Origin: Nitrospirota bacterium
GTDB lineage: Bacteria; Nitrospirota; Nitrospiria; 2-01-FULL-66-17
NCBI GenBank assembly: GCA_040757335.1
Contig: JBFLXB010000004.1
Coordinates: 1-64,000 of the forward strand
Length of the DNA stretch: 64,000 nucleotides
Direction of reading: 5' to 3'
The notes under the pieces are model-generated. The model did no database searches. It was not told where the DNA came from and saw only the letters and a list, made by a program, of their open reading frames with translations. Made by a program: the position numbers and the translations under genes. Below are positions 43,994 to 51,379 of this stretch, in pieces (within the stretch, counting starts at the first letter, position 1; every line of letters begins with the position of its first letter).

Positions 43994-44500
43994 TTATTTC
44001 CCCGCCTGCTTCGGCAGGTTCTTGGGGAAAAACTCGATATACGGCGTCGTGACCGCCACGCCGGGTCCTACCGCGGCGGGCGCGGGTACGCCGGCCGGGC
44101 CGAGCGAGCGCACAAAGTGATAGATCGCGAGCAGGTCGCTGTCAGTCATGTCGCGCAGATTGAACCACGGCATGGGCGGTCCCATGGGCTTTCGCACGCG
44201 CGCGAGCCACTGCTCCTCGGAGATGTTTTGCATATAGAGGCGGAGATTCTTGGGATAGTTCGTGCCCCATGGACCTTGGAATCCGACCGGGTTCCCGGTC
44301 AGCCATCGCTCCTCGGGAATTCCGCCAGCGGCTTCCGGGAAGCCTGGGGTGTGGCAGTCATTGCACCCACCGATCCAGACCAGGTACCGTCCGCGGTCAA
44401 GAATGGCCTTGTCCGCGTCCGGCCTCGAGTCGGCGAGGGCCGTGTAGCTCAGGAATGCGATGGCTGCCAGTACGGTGAAGCTGACGAGACGAATCTTCAT
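43994..44500 (-). CDS. periplasmic mono-haem cytochrome c
   Basis: 168 residues; ATG with AAGGAGG. Signal peptide 1-23 (FTVLAAIAFLSYTALA). One haem motif CNDCH near residue 47 in a ILDRGRYLVWIGGCNDCHTPGF context, with downstream Met residues (MQNISEEQW, MGPPMPWFNLRDMTDSDLLAIYHFVRSLG) offering the axial ligand. Matches class I cytochromes fused to or partnering dehydrogenases. It may be cotranscribed with the NmrA gene. Confidence 0.88.
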   Translation of the reverse strand: MKIRLVSFTVLAAIAFLSYTALADSRPDADKAILDRGRYLVWIGGCNDCHTPGFPEAAGGIPEERWLTGNPVGFQGPWGTNYPKNLRLYMQNISEEQWLARVRKPMGPPMPWFNLRDMTDSDLLAIYHFVRSLGPAGVPAPAAVGPGVAVTTPYIEFFPKNLPKQAGK

Positions 44501-44618
44501 GGCGTCCTCCTTCGGTTGAGGGTTGCAGTATCATGCAAGGCGTAGCATACGCGGATCGCCGCGAACGCGTTCTTAAATGATCGCTAGCAACTTCTTAAGA
44601 ATTTCGTAAACGACTGCC

Positions 44619-45080
44619 ATGGACTCTGGTGACTCGCCACACGGCCATGAAGTCACCCGCTGGAGCGGCCAGCCGGCGTGGAGCGAGTACGTGTTTCTCT
44701 GGTTCATCACGCTGGTCTTCGGCGTCCGGGCTGTCTTGTCTGTGTGGTGGGCGCAGTGGGGAATCGTGGCAATCCACGTCGGGGGCATGGCCGCGTTCGT
44801 GGGTCTCGCGGTGTTTTTTCGGCGCACCACCCGGTACACCGTGACCCAGGACGCGATTTACCGAACGGTCGGCGTCTGGGGCCAACGCGAAGACCGATTG
44901 CCGATGTCCGAGGTGGAGTCGGTGAGCGTGCGGCAGAGTGGGCTGGATCGATTGCTCGGCATCGGCACGGTGGCGCTTCATCGTGAGGATGGAACCTACG
45001 TGCGGCTGGCGGGCCTGCGCGATCCAGAGGTGATCCGCCGCAAGCTGGAGCCGCTCCTCAGGACCGCCAAGCCAGGTTGA
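44619..45080 (+). CDS. bPH2-type PH-domain membrane protein
   Basis: 153 residues. Two N-terminal membrane helices (about 25-45 and 50-66), then a bacterial PH domain: RRTTRYTVTQDAIYRTVGVWGQREDRLPMSEVESVSVRQSGLDRLLGIGTVALHREDGTYVRLAGLRDPEVIRRKL. This matches the YdbT/DUF304 family, with unknown role at the inner membrane. It converges with the alcohol dehydrogenase fusion across a GC-rich hairpin. Confidence 0.85.
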   Translation: MDSGDSPHGHEVTRWSGQPAWSEYVFLWFITLVFGVRAVLSVWWAQWGIVAIHVGGMAAFVGLAVFFRRTTRYTVTQDAIYRTVGVWGQREDRLPMSEVESVSVRQSGLDRLLGIGTVALHREDGTYVRLAGLRDPEVIRRKLEPLLRTAKPG

Positions 45081-45088
45081 ATTTTGAC

Positions 45089-45135
45089 GCACCGAGCTGC
45101 GGCCCTCGGAAGGGCCGCCGCCGCTCGGTCGGTGC
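45089..45135. terminator. hairpin between convergent genes
   Basis: Outer stem GCACCGAGC (45089-45097) pairs with GCTCGG..GTGC to 45135 with a 3-nt bulge; an inner perfect hairpin GGCCCT/AGGGCC with a CGGA loop lies at 45101-45116. It fills the whole gap between two gene ends, so it could stop transcription from both sides, but no T-run is present. Confidence 0.4.
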
Positions 45136-47346
45136 TTAGGGGACCGTGGCGCTGGTGCCTTGAGACGGAGTCGATTCCATCTCGACTTCAGCGTACTCGA
45201 TGAACGCGTCTTCGTAGATCGCCGCGATGTCCTTGCGGCTGAACGCCCGCGGATTGGTCGCCAGAAACGGGTCCTGCAAGGCTCGTTCGCTCAGGGTCGC
45301 GATTGCGCTCTTGTCCACACCCACTTGCGTCAGGCTGGTGGGAAGCCCCACATCCACCATGAGCAGCATCACGGCGTTGATCGCCCGCTGAGCCGCGGCG
45401 CGCACGCTCAATCCCTCCACGGATTCGCCCAGGGCCTCGGCCACCTTGGCCATGCGCCTGATGTCGGCGTTCATGTTGGCCTTCATCACGTGAGGCAGCA
45501 GAATCGCGTCGCCGATCCGCTCCGGGATATCGAACAGCCCCGAAAGCGAGTGCCCGAGCGCGTGCACCGCGCCGCTCCTCGCGTTGACGGCGGCGTGCCC
45601 GGCCTCGAAGGCCGCGAGCGCCATCTGCTGGCGGGCCTTCAGGTTGTTGCCGTTGGCCACGGCCGCGCGGAGGTTCTCCGCGATCAACCGTATCGCGTCC
45701 AGCGCGAGCGTGTCGCTCACGGGATTCGCGAACGTGGAGAAATACGCCTCGATGGCGTTGGCCAGGGCATCCATCCCGCTGCTCGCGGTCAGCTCCGGCG
45801 GCATCGAGCGGGTCATCAAGGGATCGATGAAGATCCGTTGCGGGATGAGTTTGCGGCTGAAGATTTCGATCTTCCGTTTCTGCGCGGTGTCCCGCACGAT
45901 GCAGAAGGGGCTGGTTTCGGCCCCGGAGCCCGCGGTGGTCGGAACCGCGTAGAGCGGCGTGATCGGGCGACTGATGCGGTCGACACCCTCGTAGTCTTGG
46001 ATCGATCCGCCGTTGGCCAACACGATCCCGACCGCCTTCGCAGTGTCGATCACGCTTCCGCCCCCGACCGCGACCAGCCAGTCCGTTCCCGACTTCTGGC
46101 AGCGACTCGCGATCTCGGCGATCACGGTGTGAGGGACTTCGCGCGAGACCTGATCCACGACGTCGCACGTCACCCCGGCCTTGGTGAGCGAGGCTTTCAC
46201 GGGGTCCACCAGGCCTTGCTGGGCGACGCCCTGATCCGTCACGATCGTGACGTGAGCGGCCTTCTCGCGGGCGACGTAACGCCCAATGTCGCGCGTACAA
46301 TGGCTGCCGAACATGACCTCGTGGGGCCAGATGGACAAGGTCGTGGACTGCGTTCGCGCGACCTTGTCTCTCCATCGAAGCGGAGGTGACGCTCTCCAGC
46401 CGATGGGTTTGATATCCCGAGTGCGCGCACGGGGGAGCCCTCCTCTGGCAAAGAGGCCGACCCACGCCATCATGGCGATGGCTCCGAGCAGCGCAGCCGC
46501 GCCGAACTCAAGGAATCCTCGGGTGTTCCAGGGAGACCGAATCGCGGCTTCAGCCGCTTCAGCGAGCTGCTGGTAGTCCTCGGCGCTCCGTGTTTGGGCC
46601 ATCTCGTTTCGGATCGCGTCCATCTCGCGCGCGATGCGGGCGTCGACGGACGCGTCATAGAAACGCGCGACTCGGTGCCCGTCCGCCACGGCGTCGGCCA
46701 GGCGGGCGATTGCCTCGCGGGGAAGCTGCGCCTGGCGGGCGCTCAGCGCGACCACGCGCGCGTCGGTGTTGAGCGCCATCCGCCGTTCCATCTCGGAGAG
46801 CACCTTGATGCGCGATTGGAGCTGCTCTTGAAAGCGCGCCGTGTTCGGCGCAGCAAAGGCGGCGGTTTGCAGGATCACCTCGCCCAGGCGCTCCTGAAGC
46901 CACGCTCCGCTGCGGACGCGCTGCTGCAGGTCGAGGGCGTCGGCGAGGGCGGCGTCGAGCGACGCTCGGTCATTGTACAGGAGCTGGGCGGTGGTGGCGA
47001 TCGAAAGCCCGAGCGCTTCCTGCAGGCGGGCGTTGCGACTGTCGGCGAAGCTGATGGCGTCGTCGCTGACGCGCCTCCAGCGCTCGGCGAGCTGGGTCAG
47101 TCGTTCGGAGTCGTACCGGTCCAGCGCGAGGATTCGGTTCCCGATCTCTTCTTGGACCTGCGGGTCCGGGCTTTGGACGGAGGACTCTTGTTGCTCGACA
47201 CCGGCACCTGGATCGCTGGTTGCGGCCGACAACACCCGACCCTCTGGGATCAGCAGCACGGTCAGCACCGCTGCCGCGAACGAGAGCATCATCCTCTCAG
47301 AAACAGCCGGCGGACGCTGGGGGTAATGATCTGGATCAGTGGTCAT
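45136..47346 (-). CDS. membrane-anchored coiled-coil protein fused to an iron-type alcohol dehydrogenase domain
   Basis: 736 residues from ATG 47346, with a strong AAGGAGG site. Residue about 19-40: first membrane helix or signal. About 50-270: helical, Gln/Arg/Ala-rich, coiled-coil-like. About 277-300: second membrane helix (GFLEFGAAALLGAIAMMAWVGLF). About 335-720: group III (iron-containing) alcohol dehydrogenase, with GGGS (nucleotide), PTTAGSGAE, and GDAILLPHVM. By alignment to FucO, metal ligands Asp526 and His595 are kept, but the usual His at 530 is Asn and at 609 is Glu. The dehydrogenase should face the cytoplasm. Such a fusion is unusual for the family and its metal or substrate may differ. 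Confidence 0.8.
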   Translation of the reverse strand: MTTDPDHYPQRPPAVSERMMLSFAAAVLTVLLIPEGRVLSAATSDPGAGVEQQESSVQSPDPQVQEEIGNRILALDRYDSERLTQLAERWRRVSDDAISFADSRNARLQEALGLSIATTAQLLYNDRASLDAALADALDLQQRVRSGAWLQERLGEVILQTAAFAAPNTARFQEQLQSRIKVLSEMERRMALNTDARVVALSARQAQLPREAIARLADAVADGHRVARFYDASVDARIAREMDAIRNEMAQTRSAEDYQQLAEAAEAAIRSPWNTRGFLEFGAAALLGAIAMMAWVGLFARGGLPRARTRDIKPIGWRASPPLRWRDKVARTQSTTLSIWPHEVMFGSHCTRDIGRYVAREKAAHVTIVTDQGVAQQGLVDPVKASLTKAGVTCDVVDQVSREVPHTVIAEIASRCQKSGTDWLVAVGGGSVIDTAKAVGIVLANGGSIQDYEGVDRISRPITPLYAVPTTAGSGAETSPFCIVRDTAQKRKIEIFSRKLIPQRIFIDPLMTRSMPPELTASSGMDALANAIEAYFSTFANPVSDTLALDAIRLIAENLRAAVANGNNLKARQQMALAAFEAGHAAVNARSGAVHALGHSLSGLFDIPERIGDAILLPHVMKANMNADIRRMAKVAEALGESVEGLSVRAAAQRAINAVMLLMVDVGLPTSLTQVGVDKSAIATLSERALQDPFLATNPRAFSRKDIAAIYEDAFIEYAEVEMESTPSQGTSATVP

Positions 47347-47806
47347 GGCGCTCCCTCCTTTGGTTGAGAACCATCCGAGAAGCAGCGGGGTGTACGCCAC
47401 GAGAGCCGCGTGGTCTAGGAAACAAACGCCGGAGGGAGGGACTCTGGCTCTAGCGCGCAGCCACGACTCCATGGAACCCGCCTCCCATGGTTCTGGCCAC
47501 TACTGCCTGCGTCGCCGTGAGGCGCTCGCTTCGGGGACGAGCCTCGTCCCCCAAATGAAACCGAGAACAGGACGAAAGAGGGGAAACGCCGTGCTTGTTG
47601 CTTAGCACTGCGCGGAGGCCAAAGTCAAGATTGTCCGACGTGGTCGCGCTTGAGGTGCGCTTGGACGCGGGGCAGCAGCGACGAGCCGCGAAAAAGACGG
47701 GATGGAGAGCGGGTGCTATTCTGGGGATATCTGCGAGTCATGTAGGATCATCGGCAATGCGTGAACGACTTGATGTAGGTAAGCGCGCCCTCGTTCTGAT
47801 CCTCGG
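47347..47806. other. 460-bp intergenic region without a supported gene
   Basis: Lies between the divergent alcohol-dehydrogenase fusion and the DUF3047 gene. It holds an 18-19 bp palindrome around GGGGACGAG/CTCGTCCCC at 47535-47553. Short open frames at 47339-47605 and 47595-47810 have no start signals or family. No strong promoter was seen. Confidence 0.45.
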
Positions 47807-48574
47807 ATGAAGGCCACGACGGCGTACGTCACCATCTTGGCTGTACCTGCGTTGGTCCTGGCGTTCGAACCAGCGGTCGGCGCAACGGATTTGTTGGTGG
47901 TCGGTGGCTTTTCCCGGGCAGTCGAAGGCGCGCTCCCCTCGGGTTGGAAACCGCAGATCTTTAAGAAGGGAAGAGACGCCAAACAGACCGTGTACGGCGT
48001 GGTCCGAGATGGAGATACGACGGTGGTGCGTGCTGAGAGCGTCGGTGCGGCTTCGGGGCTCGAGTACGAGGTGCCCGTGGACCTGAGGGAGTACCCGGTG
48101 TTGCGGTGGCGATGGAAGGTCGACAACGTGGTGGCGTCCGGTGATCCTCGTCGCAAGGACAAGGACGACTACGCGGCGCGGGTGTATGTGACTTTCGCAT
48201 TCGAGCCCGAGAAGGTGAGCTTTGGCGAGCGCTTAAGATACAAGACCGCCCGGCGCTTGTTCGGCGGCGTGCCGTACGCGGCGATTTCCTATATTTGGGC
48301 GAGCCGCACGCCGGTGGGCACGGTGGTCGACAGTCCGCATATGGGGAACATCGTCAAAATCATCGTGATCGAGAGCGGCAAAGCGCGGGTGGGCGACTGG
48401 GTGGCCGAGGAACGAAATGTGTACGACGACTATCGGCGGGCGTTCGGCAAGGAACCGCCGCTGGTCAGCGGCGTCGCCATCATGACGGATACCGACAACA
48501 CGCAGGAGCGCGCCACCGCGTATTACGGCGATCTGGTCTTTGTAAAGGAGCAGACCAGGGCCCTTCTTCCCTGA
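47807..48574 (+). CDS. DUF3047 secreted protein
   Basis: 255 residues. Signal peptide 1-26 (VTILAVPALVLAFEPAVGA). The DUF3047 pattern is present: GVVRDGDTTVVRAESVGAASGLEYEVPVDLREYPVLRWRWKVDNVV, DDYAARVYVTFAF, GVPYAAISYIWASRTPVGTVVDSPHMGNIVKIIVIESG and VSGVAIMTDTDNTQERATAYYGDLVF. A periplasmic jelly-roll-like protein of unknown role. Confidence 0.85.
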   Translation: MKATTAYVTILAVPALVLAFEPAVGATDLLVVGGFSRAVEGALPSGWKPQIFKKGRDAKQTVYGVVRDGDTTVVRAESVGAASGLEYEVPVDLREYPVLRWRWKVDNVVASGDPRRKDKDDYAARVYVTFAFEPEKVSFGERLRYKTARRLFGGVPYAAISYIWASRTPVGTVVDSPHMGNIVKIIVIESGKARVGDWVAEERNVYDDYRRAFGKEPPLVSGVAIMTDTDNTQERATAYYGDLVFVKEQTRALLP

Positions 48575-48589
48575 CGTTCGTTCTCACGG

Positions 48590-48630
48590 CTTTACACGTC
48601 CTCCTGGTTCGTGCTATAGCCTCGGCCATG
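48590..48630 (+). promoter_or_regulatory. transposase promoter (leaderless)
   Basis: TTTACA (48591-48596), 18-bp spacer, TGC then TATAGC (48615-48620). The ATG at 48628 is where transcription should begin, so the mRNA would be leaderless. The same 41-bp stretch recurs at 41019-41059. Confidence 0.55.
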
Positions 48631-49620
48631 CCGCGCGGGCCGCGTCTCGACGCTCCGGGGGTGGTGCACCACGTCGTGGTGCGTGGCATTGAGCAGCGAA
48701 AGATCTTTCAGAACGACGACGACCGCGCAGACTTCATCCGCCGCATAGCTCGCCTCCTCCCCGATACCCAAACAACGTGCCTGGCGTGGTGCGTGTTGCC
48801 GAACCATGTCCATCTCGCGCTGCGTTCGGGGCCGCGCGGGCTGTCGTTTCTGATGCGGCGCTTATTGACCGGGTACGCGGTCGCATTTAATCGTCGCCAC
48901 GGCCGCGTGGGGCATCTCTTCCAGAACCGGTACCAGTCGATCGTGTGCGAGGAGGAACCCTACTTGCTCGCCTTGGTCCGATACGTACACCTGAATCCCC
49001 TCCGTGCCGGCATCGTGAACGGGCTCAAGGCGCTGGCGGAGCATCCTTGGTGCGGGCACGGCGCGCTGCTGGGTCGGGTCGAACACTCTTGGCAGGAAAC
49101 CGCAGAGGTGCTAGCGCGGTTCGGGGACACGCCGGAGCAGGCTCGCAGAGAATACGCGGCGTTTGTCGCGGCGGAGGCCGATGTCGAGGAAGCGCCGCGG
49201 ACAGACACCGCCGAGCTCTTGGCCGCTGGTGCGACCGCCGCGCAACTCCCGTCGCGTCCTGTGGGCGCTGATCCGAATGGCGCGTGGGGGAGCCCGGAGT
49301 TCGTGGCCGGCCTCCGCGCCCGAAGCGCGCGCCCCCCTGAGCAGCCGGATGCGAGCTGTCGGTTCGTGGTGGAGGCGGTCTGCCGCGCGCTCGGTCTCTC
49401 GCCGCAGGCGCTGGCGTCGGGGCGCCGCACGCGACCGCTCTCGAACGGCCGGGCCTTGGTAGCGTACGTGGCGCGCACGCGGTATCGGATCACAGGCACT
49501 GAGTTGGCCGAAGCGCTGGGCATGAGTCCGCCGGCCGTGACGTTTGCCGAACGCCGCGGCGCACGGCTTCTCAAGCGACGGGTTGATTTGAGGAGCGGTC
49601 TTCGAGAGTTTCTAAATTAA
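48628..49620 (+). CDS. REP-associated tyrosine transposase (Y1_Tnp/HUH)
   Basis: 330 residues from ATG 48628. The family N-terminus MPRGPRLDAPGVVHHVVVRGIEQRKIF, HUH motif NHVHLAL near residue 60, and GYAVAFNRRHGRVGHLFQNRYQSIVC with the catalytic Tyr helix, followed by YLLALVRYVHLNPLRAGIV. The C-terminal third carries a DnaA-like helix-turn-helix (FVVEAVCRALGLSPQAL, YRITGTELAEALGMSPPAVTFAERRG). Such RAYT proteins are single-copy domesticated nucleases acting on REP palindromes. No IS ends are visible. Confidence 0.9.
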   Translation: MPRGPRLDAPGVVHHVVVRGIEQRKIFQNDDDRADFIRRIARLLPDTQTTCLAWCVLPNHVHLALRSGPRGLSFLMRRLLTGYAVAFNRRHGRVGHLFQNRYQSIVCEEEPYLLALVRYVHLNPLRAGIVNGLKALAEHPWCGHGALLGRVEHSWQETAEVLARFGDTPEQARREYAAFVAAEADVEEAPRTDTAELLAAGATAAQLPSRPVGADPNGAWGSPEFVAGLRARSARPPEQPDASCRFVVEAVCRALGLSPQALASGRRTRPLSNGRALVAYVARTRYRITGTELAEALGMSPPAVTFAERRGARLLKRRVDLRSGLREFLN

Positions 49621-49646
49621 TTAAGAACGTCCCCGATGTGGGGTCC

Positions 49647-50483
49647 TCAGGGCAACCTTCCGGATTTGAGGTTTTCGACCGTGAACAGGCGGTCAGCGAG
49701 GCCGGTGTTGACCGCAATGTCGCTCAATTCGACGATCGTCTTGCCTGAGCTGCCCGCAGGTTGAATTTCGGTCCGCTTCCACACCCAGCCTTGGTCAAGG
49801 TGCTCCCACGTGATTCGCTGGGTGCGGATCAGGCGCCCGGTGGCGTCGCGGTATTCGATCTTTCCGATCGTCCAATCCGCAAACGAGATCCAGAAGCGGC
49901 GTAACGGCAACAGGTCGTTGGTCACGGTGGAGCGGTCGTCCAGTATCAGGTGATCCACGCCGTCGATCGCTTCCTTCCCCACGAGTTGTCCGGTTGTGCC
50001 CACGAGGCGGGTGCCGAGCTGTTCGAAACCGAGATCCAGCGCAGGCTGCCGCCGGCTTCCGTGTTCGTGGTGCTCGTGACCCGCGATCGCCACGCGACGG
50101 ACCTGACGCAAATCAGGCAAGTACAACCAGGCCTGGGAGTCGTTTGCCCGCTCCATTTGCCAGAGCAAGAAGCCCTCGCCGCGTTTATCGAGCGGCGTCT
50201 GCGTGACCAACAGCGCCTTGCCGATCAACCCTTTGTCGCCCAGCAGGTTCTTCCAATAGAGGCGATGGGTGCTCACGCGCTCGACGCCGCGGGCGTCCAC
50301 TTGACGGACCAGCACGCTCGCGGTTTGGTCGCTGATGGCGTTGTCTTGGGCCGTAACGTGCTGTACCACTTCTTCCACGAACACGTCGCCGGCGTCGGCG
50401 CTGCGCAGGGCCCCGGGCGCCGTGCCCGCGATCAGCAGGAAGATGGTCACGCGGAATCCATTGGCCAGTGTCTTGATGGTCAT
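49647..50483 (-). CDS. outer-membrane lipoprotein-sorting (LolA-like) protein
   Basis: 278 residues from ATG 50483. Signal peptide about 1-32. It matches the DUF4292/LolA-like group annotated as outer membrane lipoprotein-sorting protein: GEGFLLWQMERANDSQAWLYLPDLRQVRRVAI, LGTRLVGTTGQLVGKEAIDGVDHLILDDR and RRFWISFADWTIGKIEYRDATGRLIRTQ. It is a half-barrel lipid or lipoprotein carrier in the periplasm; often encoded beside MMPL/RND exporters, which are absent here. It converges with the transposase gene. Confidence 0.8.
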   Translation of the reverse strand: MTIKTLANGFRVTIFLLIAGTAPGALRSADAGDVFVEEVVQHVTAQDNAISDQTASVLVRQVDARGVERVSTHRLYWKNLLGDKGLIGKALLVTQTPLDKRGEGFLLWQMERANDSQAWLYLPDLRQVRRVAIAGHEHHEHGSRRQPALDLGFEQLGTRLVGTTGQLVGKEAIDGVDHLILDDRSTVTNDLLPLRRFWISFADWTIGKIEYRDATGRLIRTQRITWEHLDQGWVWKRTEIQPAGSSGKTIVELSDIAVNTGLADRLFTVENLKSGRLP

Positions 50484-50628
50484 GTGCTTGCTTGCTCCGT
50501 CCCGATGGTGTGGTTGCGCGGTCACGCGAGGTTCTCTCACTCAGGACCCCAAAAGCAACCGATTTATTTTCCGAAGCAGGGTGGAAGTCGCTGGCGCGGA
50601 CCCTGAGCGCGCGGCGGCACCAGGGTTG

Positions 50629-51378
50629 TCAGAAGGTATACGCGATACTGAAGATGACTCCTTGGAAGGTGTCGGAGCTGTCGCCGGTTTCACTCTCGAA
50701 TCGCTGGAACTTGTACGCCTCGGCGATCGTCACCGGCTGCTTCGGAAACCGATACGCGAGCCCGATCTCGCCGGACGGGCCGCCGAACGAGCTGGAGGCG
50801 CTGCCGCTTCCCCCGAGTTCGCGTTGTAAGAACGAGTACGTGGCATTGCCATACAGGGCGAAGCGCGTGCGACCGAGGGTATAGCTGCCGAGCAATCCCA
50901 CGAACGGGCCCGAGGACGTTTGCTCGACCCGCGTGGAATTTTGCCCTGAACCGGGTTGGGGGGGAATCGTAAACTCGAAGGTGACGCTCTTGAACCCGCC
51001 GATCACGCCGAACGTGGGCAGAAAGTAGTATCCCGCGGTCAGATCGAGATCGGTGCGCTGGGCCACGATCGTGGTGTTCGTGGTCGTAATGTTGGGCGGG
51101 TTGACGACCGTTTGCGTGAACGGGAAGTCCAACTGACCGGTAAAAAACGTCGCGCCCACGAACACCTGCCGGTACCGTGCAATCGCCACGGGTCCGAACA
51201 ACGCGCCCACATAGGAACGAAATTCTCCGTTCGCGTTGAGGGCCCCCCAGTCCGCGGCCCACGTCTTGACCCCGACGGAGTAACGGATCGGTTCGGCGAC
51301 GGCGGTCGAAGGCAGCACTGCGATGACTGCGAAGAGCAGGACGCGTTGCACGGTGGCTGCGAGGCGTCGCGTCGTCAT
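50629..51378 (-). CDS. outer-membrane beta-barrel protein
   Basis: 249 residues. Signal peptide 1-28 (FAVIAVLPSTAVA). The mature chain shows about eight to ten amphipathic strands (SVGVKTWAADWGAL, FVGATFFTGQLDFPF, LDLTAGYYFLPTFGVIGGFKSVTFEFTI, FALYGNATYSFLQRELGG, GEIGLAYRFPKQPVTIAEAYKF) and ends in VIFSIAYTF with a terminal Phe, the BAM recognition pattern. Probably an eight-stranded small barrel. Its start abuts the stop of the kinase gene, so the two are likely cotranscribed. Confidence 0.8.
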   Translation of the reverse strand: MTTRRLAATVQRVLLFAVIAVLPSTAVAEPIRYSVGVKTWAADWGALNANGEFRSYVGALFGPVAIARYRQVFVGATFFTGQLDFPFTQTVVNPPNITTTNTTIVAQRTDLDLTAGYYFLPTFGVIGGFKSVTFEFTIPPQPGSGQNSTRVEQTSSGPFVGLLGSYTLGRTRFALYGNATYSFLQRELGGSGSASSSFGGPSGEIGLAYRFPKQPVTIAEAYKFQRFESETGDSSDTFQGVIFSIAYTF

Positions 51379-51379
51379 C

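Noticed and set aside
48295-48627. Upstream extension of the transposase frame
   Set aside because: It overlaps DUF3047; the family begins at the ATG at 48628 (MPRGPRL).
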